NCBI GenBank assembly: GCA_900546245.1
Contig: URBY01000027.1
Coordinates: 1-15,733 of the forward strand
DNA from: an uncultured Mycoplasmatota bacterium
GTDB lineage: Bacteria > Bacillota_I > Bacilli_A > RF39 > UBA660
Length of the DNA: 15,733 nt
Reading direction: 5' to 3'
Both the position numbers and the translations under genes were made by a program. Shown piece by piece: positions 8,391 to 15,100 of the stretch. Within the stretch, counting starts at the first letter, position 1. The number at the start of each line of letters is the position of its first letter. The notes under the pieces are model-generated. The model did not search any database. It saw only the letters and a program-made list of their open reading frames with translations, and was not told where the DNA came from.

Positions 8391-9080
8391 TTAAAGATTA
8401 TCATATGTTTTAATTAATTTGTAGTTATCATCTTTTTTTTCAAGTTCAAAATATGATGAATTACTTATATAACTACTTTCACATGTTCCATTTGATATAG
8501 CATATGGGAAAAACATTTTATCTCTTTCTAATGTATCACACACTGATTTTATATAATTATCAAAATAAATATTATAATTTATATTGCAAATAAATTTATT
8601 ATCTTTATAAAAACATTCTAAAACATCAACTTTTACATTTTTAGGATATGCTAAATTAGCATCTGATTTTTTAATATCATCAACATAATTACTAATAACA
8701 TTTTTAAACTTAATTAATTTTTCAGTATATGTGCTTGAATCAAAATATACTAATTTTTTATTATCATTTTGTATAAGTTCATCAGATAAAATCTTAAAAC
8801 TAATATTATTATCAAGAGTTACAATGTTATCAGTTAATGCATAAGTACCATTAACAACATTGTAATAACTTTCTTCTTCATTTTTATATCTATATTCATA
8901 CTTATCATTGTTAAATTTAACATAAGAACTACCTTCAATATTAAGTATATATTTTTTATTTGATAAAACATTATTACTAATTACGGTATGCTTTTTATCA
9001 TTAAAAAATAATTTACCTATAAAAATGCCAAGAATTAAAGTAAATAAAATACTAGTTATATAAATTACTATTTTTTTCAT
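8391..9080 (-). CDS. Membrane-anchored protein of unknown function
   Basis: I do not recognise a family. The 229-residue product starts with two lysines and a hydrophobic helix (about residues 4-22, IVIYITSILFTLILGIFIG) with no lipobox cysteine, so it is probably anchored by its N-terminus with the rest outside the cell. The next ~80 residues alternate short beta-like strands (YILNIEGSSYVKFNNDKYEY, then GTYALTDNIVTLDNN), reminiscent of small beta-barrel lipocalin-like domains; this is only a shape argument. Four Cys in the C-terminal half (CFYKDNKFIC and two more) could form disulfides. The ATG follows AAAGGTGA. A terminator lies upstream, and TGTTACAAT at 9102-9110 could serve as an extended -10. 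Confidence 0.7.
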   Translation of the reverse strand: MKKIVIYITSILFTLILGIFIGKLFFNDKKHTVISNNVLSNKKYILNIEGSSYVKFNNDKYEYRYKNEEESYYNVVNGTYALTDNIVTLDNNISFKILSDELIQNDNKKLVYFDSSTYTEKLIKFKNVISNYVDDIKKSDANLAYPKNVKVDVLECFYKDNKFICNINYNIYFDNYIKSVCDTLERDKMFFPYAISNGTCESSYISNSSYFELEKKDDNYKLIKTYDNL

Positions 9081-9101
9081 ATTTCACCTTTTCTTATATT
9101 A

Positions 9102-9110
9102 ATTGTAACA
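9102..9110 (-). promoter_or_regulatory. Possible extended -10 promoter for the 229-residue membrane protein
   Basis: On the minus strand TGTTACAAT is a TGn extended -10 (TACAAT, 9102-9107). No convincing -35 is present 16-18 bp upstream, where the previous terminator lies. It would give a ~15-nt leader containing AAAGGTGA. Confidence 0.35.
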
Positions 9111-9137
9111 AAAAAAATACTCTTTGAAAAGAGTATT
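9109..9137 (-). terminator. Rho-independent terminator after the 74-residue gene
   Basis: The stem AATACTCTT/AAGAGTATT (9116-9124 with 9129-9137) lies directly after the stop codon and is followed on the minus strand by a run of eight T residues ending at 9110. Confidence 0.88.
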
Positions 9138-9362
9138 TTAAATATCAAAATAATATTTTGTATTATCTTTTTTTAAATTTAATACTGGTGCATTTTCTTC
9201 TTTTTCTTCACCATCTTCTAATTTTTTTAAATAATTAAATGCTTCTGTATCCGAAAGTGAATTTAATTTTTCTACTTCATCTGGACTAGCATTTAAAATT
9301 GTTTTAACATACTTCTTATATTTGTTTATTAATATATTTATTTTTTCCTTATTTGTAACCAT
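9138..9362 (-). CDS. Small charged protein of unknown function
   Basis: This 74-residue protein is Lys/Glu-rich and predicted helical (NILINKYKKYVKTILNASPD), with an acidic stretch EDGEEKEENAP near residues 49-59 and no Cys or membrane helix. I recognise no family. It is very likely a real gene: the ATG follows AGGAGGAG, a near-consensus promoter is just upstream, and a clean terminator begins at its stop. It therefore forms a single-gene transcript. The strong promoter suggests high expression. Cytoplasmic location is inferred from the lack of signals. Confidence 0.75.
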   Translation of the reverse strand: MVTNKEKINILINKYKKYVKTILNASPDEVEKLNSLSDTEAFNYLKKLEDGEEKEENAPVLNLKKDNTKYYFDI

Positions 9363-9390
9363 TTAGGCATCTCCTCCTATGCGATTATAT

Positions 9391-9419
9391 ATTATAAAGT
9401 AAGTAGGGCAAAAAGTCAA
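9391..9419 (-). promoter_or_regulatory. Strong SigA-type promoter of the 74-residue gene
   Basis: A -35 TTGACT (9414-9419), exactly 17 bp and a -10 TATAAT (9391-9396) lie on the minus strand. This is the closest match to consensus in the window. Confidence 0.85.
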
Positions 9420-9423
9420 ACAT

Positions 9424-10023
9424 CTAGCATTTATTTATAAATTCTTCTATTAATAATCTACTATTAATATCATTTTTCATTGATTCTGGATGCCACTGAA
9501 CACCAACATAAAATTTTTTATTTTTATCTTCTACTCCTTCAATTACAAAATCATCACTATATGAACTAATATCCAAATTAGTATTAACAATACAATATTT
9601 ATGTCTACTATTTACATACATACTATTACAATTTAATATTTTATAAATAAAAGAATTATCTTTTATTGTAACTCTATGCACATATTCATTTTTACTATAA
9701 TGGTTATCTGTATCTAATAATTCAACATTACCATTAAATGCTTCTGCCATACACTGCATACCTAAGCATATTCCAAAAGTTGGTATATCTTTTTCATTTA
9801 AGTACCTGCAAAGTTTTAAATCAATATCACTGTAATTATCCCCTCCTGGTAAAATTACTCCATCACATATATTAATTATTTCCATTACTTTATTAAAGTC
9901 CATATCATCTGTTAAAACAATTCCAATTATAATAATATCAAAAGGATTTAAATAATTAATAATTTCATTACTAATTACCTTATACTTTTCTTCATTTCTA
10001 AGAACAATTCCAATTTTTTTCAT
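9424..10023 (-). CDS. Class I glutamine amidotransferase-like hydrolase (peptidase C26, PuuD type)
   Basis: This 199-residue protein has the class I glutaminase fold. ILPGGDNY lies near residues 58-65. The nucleophile elbow is GICLGMQ with C86, and GVQWHPES supplies His178 and Glu180, completing the Cys-His-Glu triad. Free-standing members of this type hydrolyse gamma-glutamyl amides, such as gamma-glutamyl-GABA in PuuD or folate-polyglutamates. The substrate here is unknown, and the protein is shorter than PuuD (~250). A GTG two codons upstream (10029) is open, but ATG 10023 is preferred because GAGG lies 5 nt before it and overlaps that GTG. It diverges from the YlbJ-like gene, with only 30 bp between the two starts. 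No terminator is visible before the next promoter. Confidence 0.85.
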   Translation of the reverse strand: MKKIGIVLRNEEKYKVISNEIINYLNPFDIIIIGIVLTDDMDFNKVMEIINICDGVILPGGDNYSDIDLKLCRYLNEKDIPTFGICLGMQCMAEAFNGNVELLDTDNHYSKNEYVHRVTIKDNSFIYKILNCNSMYVNSRHKYCIVNTNLDISSYSDDFVIEGVEDKNKKFYVGVQWHPESMKNDINSRLLIEEFINKC

Positions 10024-10053
10024 ATACACCTCATATCTATCATTAAATATAAT

Positions 10054-10944
10054 ATGAAAAGATATAGAAATTTATTATTAGTAACAATATTTATATTTTT
10101 AGAATTATTTTTTTTGTATAACCCTAAATTTATAATAAATAACTTTAATAAAACATTAAATATATGTTTATATAGCTTACTACCCAGTATGTTTATTTCA
10201 ATTTTAATAAGCCAAATATTAATAAATTTAAACTTTGAAAGATATATTCCAAAAAAAATACAAAACGCTATAACAAAATTATTTAATATTTCACCAAATG
10301 AATTTTCTTGTTTTTTATTATCTATTTTAAGTGGATACCCTAACAACGCAAAACTATTAAATGATAGTAAAAATTTAAATAATATAATTCATTATACAAA
10401 TTTTGTTAATCCAATTTTTTTAATTACTACTGTTGGATGTTTATATTTAAAAGACATAAAATTAGCAATTATTATATTGCTAACACAATATATTTCTAAT
10501 TTTATACTAGGTATATATTTTAGAAATAAAAATGAAGACTATAGCATTATAAAAACAAGTAAAAATATAAATTTTTTATCTATATATTCAAATTCACTAA
10601 AAAATACAATAATATCATTATCTATTATTTTCGCAAACATATTATTTTTTTCTGTAATAATTAGTATTGCTAAAACATTAATAAATATAAATCCTATAAT
10701 TGATAGTTTGATATTTGGATTAATAGAATTTTCTAATGGTATATATCTTATTTCAATATCTACTTCAAATAAGTTTTTACAAGGTCTTATAATAACAATT
10801 ATTATTACATTTGGTAGCTTTAGTATGCATATGCAAGAACTTTCATTAAATAAAAAAATAAGATACTTGAAATATATTAAATATAGAATAGTTAATATAT
10901 TACTTTCTCTTATCATTTATTTTATACTATTTAGTTTTGTATAA
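10054..10944 (+). CDS. YlbJ-like integral membrane protein, short form
   Basis: This 296-residue, very hydrophobic protein has about seven or eight membrane segments. SLLPSMFISILISQILI (~41-57), LSILSGYPNNAKLL (~89-102) and the TNFVNPIFLITTVG stretch (~115-128) match the conserved parts of the sporulation membrane protein YlbJ, which has a nucleoside-recognition/gate fold and the SGYPxGAKL motif. YlbJ of Bacillus is ~400 residues, so this one is markedly shorter. The transported substrate of the family is not known to me. There is no Shine-Dalgarno sequence; TATAAT (10048-10053) abuts the ATG, so the exact start is uncertain. The frame stays open upstream without another ATG or SD. Its 3' end overlaps the convergent pilin gene by 14 bp, with no terminator between. 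Confidence 0.75.
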   Translation: MKRYRNLLLVTIFIFLELFFLYNPKFIINNFNKTLNICLYSLLPSMFISILISQILINLNFERYIPKKIQNAITKLFNISPNEFSCFLLSILSGYPNNAKLLNDSKNLNNIIHYTNFVNPIFLITTVGCLYLKDIKLAIIILLTQYISNFILGIYFRNKNEDYSIIKTSKNINFLSIYSNSLKNTIISLSIIFANILFFSVIISIAKTLININPIIDSLIFGLIEFSNGIYLISISTSNKFLQGLIITIIITFGSFSMHMQELSLNKKIRYLKYIKYRIVNILLSLIIYFILFSFV

Positions 10945-11374
10945 TTATTTTCATTATTTTATCTTTATCATTTACTTTAATATTAATTTTAATTATATAA
11001 TAATTTTCTTGTTGAACTATCGAATACTTAGTACTCTTAAATTCACAGTTATCAGGTAATTCATATATAGTATTATCATATGTAATTGAATTATTATCAA
11101 ATGATATAGTTTTATTATTTGGAACCCATTCTTTACTTGTAATAGTAATTGTATTTCCATTTGATGATACTGTAATATCTGCAGCAACACTAATATCACT
11201 ATAAATTTTTTCAAGTAAAGTAGACTGATATACAGAATATTGTTGTTCTATTACAAGATCTGTTTCTTCACTACTTACAACTACAACAGTTTTAATTAAA
11301 TAAACCATTACAATCATAATTAATGAAAAACTTACAACAACTTCTACTAATGTAAATCCTTTATTATTTTTCAT
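10931..11374 (-). CDS. Type IV pilin-like (pseudopilin) protein
   Basis: The N-terminus MKNNKGFTLVEVVVSFSLIM is a class III signal: a short basic leader, the G|F prepilin peptidase cleavage site, Glu at +5 and a hydrophobic helix to about residue 34. The mature part of the 147-residue protein has beta-type strands (ADITVSSNGNTITITS, KTISFDNNSITYDNTIYELP), like small ComGD/GspH-type pseudopilins. It should be processed at the membrane and assembled into a pilus or pseudopilus by a PilB-type ATPase such as the one encoded nearby. It follows the larger pilin-like gene by 8 bp, with AGGAGG placed across the previous stop region, so the two are cotranscribed. No prepilin peptidase gene is in the window. 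The 3' end overlaps the YlbJ-like gene. Confidence 0.85.
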   Translation of the reverse strand: MKNNKGFTLVEVVVSFSLIMIVMVYLIKTVVVVSSEETDLVIEQQYSVYQSTLLEKIYSDISVAADITVSSNGNTITITSKEWVPNNKTISFDNNSITYDNTIYELPDNCEFKSTKYSIVQQENYYIIKINIKVNDKDKIMKIIIQN

Positions 11375-11382
11375 ATTTCCTC

Positions 11383-12867
11383 CTAATTACTATTACAAGA
11401 TGATTGATCATATCCACAATATGATATTTTAGCGTATCCATTACCTGAATTACCTGTCATCGTTCCTGTTCCATCATGATTAGGCATTTTTTCATTACCT
11501 GCAACCATTTTTGCATTTTGAAATTTTTTACCAGAATAATGATATGAACATTCTATATTAGTTGTACCATCTGTACATCCAGATTTAGGTGTAAGTGAAG
11601 ATGCTGATGCAATTGCAACACATCCGGCATATCCAGACACATATGATGAACCTCCTCCGGCAGATGCTATATGTCCTGAATTAGATCCACCATAGTAACC
11701 TCCACCGCCACCGGTAATAGCAGAATTACTAGTTGCAATTCCACCTCCTATACCAAATAAACCTGTTATTACACCAGAAGAAACACTGCTTGCTTGTGCA
11801 CAATCAGTAGTAATTTTACCACCTGATGTTTGAGTAGCACCAAGCCCATAACAGTATTGATCAGATGTATTTGTTCCTTGAGATCCAGCACCACCAACAA
11901 GACTACCACCATAACCTCCTTGATTATATAATGTTTCTACATTTGAACCATTAAAAGCTCCGCCACCTCCTGCTGCAACCATTATCCTTGACTTTAAACT
12001 AGCATCATTATTCCACACACCACTAGAAAGTCTTATATCAGTAGCTCCTCCGCCACTTGCAAAAGAACGATTACAACAAGATTGTCCTCCAGTTGCACCA
12101 CCACCATTATATCCACCTGATACAATTTGCGCAGTGCTAACGCTACTTTTACTACCTTGCCCACCTACATGTATATATAAATTAGTTCCTTTTTCTAAAT
12201 ATATTTCACCATAAGTATATGCACCCTTTCCACCAGAGGCACTTGGAATTGAACTATAAGTATCAACATTACCGCCTTGAGCTCCCCAAGCTTCTATCTT
12301 ATAATATCCATTCATTGGAACAGTGTAAGTTTGTTCTGAACCTGTATAATTAAATTTAGCAATTGTTTGAATTTCTTCCTCTTCTTCACCACAACTAACG
12401 CCTACTAATGAATAACTATAATCATTATATATAACAATATATCTATATACACATTTACTATCATTTTCAATATTACTTAATTCTTTTTGTATATTTTTTT
12501 TAAGTACTCCGCTGCTTATTAATTTAGTCATATCATATGTAGAAAAATATAATTGTTTTACATTTAATTCTTTAAAAAAAGTTACATTGTTTACTTTTAT
12601 ACTTTGTCCATTTAAATAATTATTAACATCTATATATCCATTTTTATTAGCATTAACTTTAAAATCATTTACATATTTATATAAATACTTTTTAACAGCA
12701 TTCGCACTATATAATCCATCTACAGTATTATATTTTGTTAATTCATTTTTTTCTTTCACATAAGACTCCATAGAATTAACATATAAAGTAGTTATCGCAA
12801 GTGCTACAACTGTTAATACTATGATAGTTTCAGCTAAAAAATATCCTTTATTATTATTTTTTAACAT
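11383..12867 (-). CDS. Pilin-like protein fused to a glycine-rich (PF12810/ALK-type) domain
   Basis: This 494-residue protein starts MLKNNNKGYFLAETIIVL: a prepilin leader, a G|Y cleavage site, Glu at +5 and a hydrophobic helix to about residue 29. Residues ~30-158 form a pilin-like body with Cys at 139 and 159. An acidic EEEEE linker (161-165) follows. Then comes a glycine-rich domain (~170-485): FNYTGSEQTYTVPMNGYYKI, EAWGAQGG, SGGGATDIRL, SRIMVAAGGGGAF and a closing GNSGNGYAKISYCGY. These are the marks of the bacterial 'glycine rich protein' family related to the ALK/LTK ligand-binding region. Eight to ten Cys in the domain suggest disulfides, so it should be extracellular. ATG 12867 is chosen because AGGGTGAT lies 6 nt before it; the longer reading starts with GTG inside that site. 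An adhesive or structural minor-pilin role is inferred. Confidence 0.85.
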   Translation of the reverse strand: MLKNNNKGYFLAETIIVLTVVALAITTLYVNSMESYVKEKNELTKYNTVDGLYSANAVKKYLYKYVNDFKVNANKNGYIDVNNYLNGQSIKVNNVTFFKELNVKQLYFSTYDMTKLISSGVLKKNIQKELSNIENDSKCVYRYIVIYNDYSYSLVGVSCGEEEEEIQTIAKFNYTGSEQTYTVPMNGYYKIEAWGAQGGNVDTYSSIPSASGGKGAYTYGEIYLEKGTNLYIHVGGQGSKSSVSTAQIVSGGYNGGGATGGQSCCNRSFASGGGATDIRLSSGVWNNDASLKSRIMVAAGGGGAFNGSNVETLYNQGGYGGSLVGGAGSQGTNTSDQYCYGLGATQTSGGKITTDCAQASSVSSGVITGLFGIGGGIATSNSAITGGGGGYYGGSNSGHIASAGGGSSYVSGYAGCVAIASASSLTPKSGCTDGTTNIECSYHYSGKKFQNAKMVAGNEKMPNHDGTGTMTGNSGNGYAKISYCGYDQSSCNSN

Positions 12868-12883
12868 TTTTATCACCCTATTC

Positions 12884-12912
12884 TTGATATTCTTATAGAA
12901 ATATTATATAAT
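12884..12912 (+). promoter_or_regulatory. SigA-type promoter of the PilB/GspE ATPase gene
   Basis: A -35 TTGATA (12884-12889), 17 bp and a -10 TATAAT (12907-12912). The ~60-nt leader contains an SD-preceded three-codon reading frame (ATG TAT TTA TAA, 12941-12952). Confidence 0.75.
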
Positions 12913-12931
12913 ATTTTTAGGATAAATACTA
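12903..12931 (-). promoter_or_regulatory. Divergent promoter of the pilin-like operon
   Basis: On the minus strand a -10 TATAAT (12903-12908) overlaps the -10 of the opposite promoter inside the perfect palindrome ATATTATATAATAT (12901-12914). The -35 position (TAGTAT, 12926-12931) is weak, so an activator or low basal use is likely. Confidence 0.45.
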
Positions 12932-12981
12932 GAGGTAAAAATGTATTTATAAGAATAAAAAAGATAAAAGAGGGTAAATTT

Positions 12982-14241
12982 ATGTTAAAAACGTTTAATT
13001 TTGAGAAACTACCAATAGTTGAAATAGTTAATGAAATAATTATAGATGCTACTAAAAACAGGGCCAGTGATATTCATATTGACCCATTTAATGATGTATT
13101 AAAAATTAGAATAAGAATTGATGGAACACTAATAGATTATGCAACTGTTCCAAATGATTATAAGAAAAATTTAGTAACAAGAATAAAAATAATTGCAGGA
13201 ATGAATATTACAGAAAATAGATTACCTCAAGATGGTGCTATAAAAACATCTCTTAATGGTATTCCTCTTGATATGCGTGTATCTTCCCTTCCTACTAATA
13301 ATGGTGAAAAAATAGTTATTCGTATTCTTGATTATTCTATGAGTATACAAGGTCTTGAAAAATTAGGATTTACTAAAGACAATTTTGAAAAAATAATGAA
13401 AATGATAAATTTACCAAATGGAATTATCCTCGTAACAGGTGCTACTGGTACAGGTAAATCTACTACAGTATATTCTATCTTACAAAGATTAAATCGTGAA
13501 GAAGCAAATGTTATTACAGTTGAAGATCCAGTTGAAATGGATATTCCAGGTGTAAACCAAGTACAAGTTAATAGTGAAATTGGTCTTACTTTTGCTAATG
13601 TACTTAGATCTATATTAAGACAAGACCCTGATATAATTATGATTGGTGAAATTCGTGATGATGAAACAGCTACCATTGCAGTTCGTGCATCAGTTACAGG
13701 GCATTTAGTATTATCAACAATACATACAAATAACTCTCTTAATACAATTGAAAGACTTCTTGATATGGAAGTTGAAAGATATTTACTTGCTGCTTCATTA
13801 TCTGGAATAATTTCTCAAAAACTTGCTAGAAAGTTATGTCCACATTGTAGAAAAAAAATTACACCTACTCCATATGAAAAATATTTATTTAAGAAAAATC
13901 TTGGTGTAGATCTTAACGAAATATATGTTGCAGGTGATGGTTGTGATAATTGTATGAATGGTTATCGTGGTCGTATCGCGATACATGAAGTATTACTAAT
14001 AGATGAAGATATTAGAGATGCAATTTCAAATAATATTAGAAAAGAAGAATTAAGAAAACTAGTATATAGTGAAAATGTACATACACTTTTACAAGATGGA
14101 CTTATTAAAGTTGCTCAAGGATTAACTTCATTTGAAGAAATAATTAAATTAATTGAATTAGATGTTGAAGATATAGTTATTCCAAAAGGTGAAAACGCAG
14201 AAAATAATAATGTACAAGATAATAACATTGAACAAAAATAA
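12982..14241 (+). CDS. PilB/GspE-type pilus assembly ATPase, compact form
   Basis: This hexameric ATPase powers assembly of type IV pili, competence pseudopili or type II secretion systems. The N2 domain starts almost at once (ASDIHIDPF at 28-36, the family's SDIHxEP). Walker A is GATGTGKST (153-161), the Asp box ITVEDPVE (178-185), Walker B ILRQDPDIIMIGEIRD (E223) and the His box TGHLVLSTIHTN (H241, H248). A tetracysteine zinc site (C286-x2-C289, C321-x2-C324) marks PilB/GspE rather than the retraction ATPase PilT. At 419 residues it lacks the N-terminal N1/MshEN domain of full PilB, as ComGA does. The ATG follows AAAGAGGG. It diverges from two pilin-like genes, which are its probable substrates. 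The platform protein (PilC/GspF) is not adjacent. Confidence 0.93.
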   Translation: MLKTFNFEKLPIVEIVNEIIIDATKNRASDIHIDPFNDVLKIRIRIDGTLIDYATVPNDYKKNLVTRIKIIAGMNITENRLPQDGAIKTSLNGIPLDMRVSSLPTNNGEKIVIRILDYSMSIQGLEKLGFTKDNFEKIMKMINLPNGIILVTGATGTGKSTTVYSILQRLNREEANVITVEDPVEMDIPGVNQVQVNSEIGLTFANVLRSILRQDPDIIMIGEIRDDETATIAVRASVTGHLVLSTIHTNNSLNTIERLLDMEVERYLLAASLSGIISQKLARKLCPHCRKKITPTPYEKYLFKKNLGVDLNEIYVAGDGCDNCMNGYRGRIAIHEVLLIDEDIRDAISNNIRKEELRKLVYSENVHTLLQDGLIKVAQGLTSFEEIIKLIELDVEDIVIPKGENAENNNVQDNNIEQK

Positions 14242-14265
14242 AACATATCACAAGATATGTTTTTT
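14240..14265. terminator. Bidirectional Rho-independent terminator
   Basis: The 10-bp stem AAAACATATC/GATATGTTTT (14240-14249 with 14254-14263) with loop ACAA begins at the ATPase stop codon. It is followed by T6 on the plus strand and by a TTTATTTTTG tract on the minus strand, so it can serve the convergent Rpn remnant too. Confidence 0.85.
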
Positions 14266-14965
14266 AATTTTCATTTATTTTGTTAATTTCTTCAATAGAT
14301 AAACCTGTTGCTTTTGATATGTCTTCTAGTGGCATATTCATTGATAATAAGTTTTTAGCAATACTTGATTTTTCTTGAGATATACCTTCTTCTTTGGCCT
14401 CAGAAAGTAAACTATTTTGTATTTTCTTTTTATCCTCTTCTTCACTCATATACTTTTGAAATTCCGGATCATCATTTACTATTGTTACATTTGTTATATA
14501 TTTATCTACTATCTTATCTTTTGGCATACTCTTTAACTCCTTTTTATCTAAATCAAGCATTATCATATATTGATTCTTCTTGATTTCATCTTCATTTTTA
14601 CTATACCAAATTTTATCATAATAATCCATATTTATTTCATATATTATGAAATTTTTAACATATAGTTCACCTTTTTCATTCATTATCTTGTATATTTTCA
14701 TTTCTTCATTATTTCTTCCTAGTCCCCATGTTAAATTAACTTGAATTATATCAGTGTCTTCATTATATGTATCGCCCACATTTGCATTAGACTGATATAT
14801 ATTACAAATATATGCAGTACTTCTAGTATGAAGATAATCCTTATTTTGTGAATTAATCTCTAATTTACTATTTTTATTTTAAGAATAAATTCTAAGAGTG
14901 CTTTTAATAAATCACTATTATTAGGGTTTAAAAATACTTCCTTAAATGCTCTATCATTTTTTCAT
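14264..14965 (-). pseudogene. Decayed Rpn/PD-(D/E)XK nuclease transposase-family gene
   Basis: Two fragments in different frames make up this gene. The 5' fragment (about 14860-14958) reads NDRAFKEVFLNPNNSDLLKALLEFIL, the typical N-terminus of the family (DxxFKxxF, LLxxLLxxIL), then hits a stop. The second fragment, open from about 14875 and without an ATG, reads KLEINSQNKDYLHTRSTAYI, resembling the family's IEIQ...RSxYY stretch, and continues to residue-level hallmarks at the end: LLSEAKEEGISQEKSSIAKNLLS and LEDISKATGLSIEEINKI. An ATG at 14965 is out of frame by a small indel and stops after two codons. The part with the catalytic Asp of PD-(D/E)XK is deleted. Rpn proteins are DNA-cleaving, recombination-promoting nucleases with many copies in gut bacteria; this copy is inactive. 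The 171-residue reading from GTG at 14779 is only its C-terminal part. Confidence 0.75.
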
Positions 14966-15072
14966 GTATAAAATTTTGCAATTTTCCCCTTCTTTCATTA
15001 GGATAAGAATACTTTTAAAATATCCTTTCACTTATTTTATTCTCCATAAAACATAACTTTTCCCCTAAAAAG
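14966..15072. other. Intergenic stretch without recognisable gene
   Basis: This A+T-rich sequence lies between the Rpn remnant and the terminator of the next gene. It contains two pyrimidine-rich TTTTCCCCT motifs (about 14982-14990 and 15058-15066, plus strand) and no open frame, tRNA or reverse-transcriptase remnant that I can support. Confidence 0.4.
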
Positions 15073-15097
15073 CAAAAAAACATGACTTTTAAATCAT
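15073..15097 (-). terminator. Rho-independent terminator of the lectin-like gene
   Basis: On the minus strand AUGAUU/AGUCAU (15092-15097 with 15082-15087, one G-U pair) with a short A/U loop is followed by T7 (15074-15080). It begins 3 nt after the stop codon. Confidence 0.7.
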
Positions 15098-15100
15098 ATT

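Noticed and set aside
10020..10346. Open frame on the minus strand inside the YlbJ-like gene
   Set aside because: It is antisense to a recognisable membrane protein, has low-complexity A/T-driven residues, no SD and no family likeness.
10539..10916. Second minus-strand open frame in the YlbJ-like gene
   Set aside because: It is a shadow of the plus-strand gene; no start signal or known motif.
11640..12300. GC-rich tract in the pilin-glycine-rich gene as a second variable region
   Set aside because: The higher G+C is explained by glycine codons (GGN) of the domain and is spread over ~600 bp rather than a sharp 3'-end block.
13332..13676. Minus-strand open frame inside the PilB/GspE gene
   Set aside because: It is antisense to conserved Walker and Asp-box coding sequence; a composition artefact.
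14966..15072. Template repeat or avd-like gene downstream of the candidate variable region
   Set aside because: I looked for the constant words of the variable segment and for an open frame here and found none.
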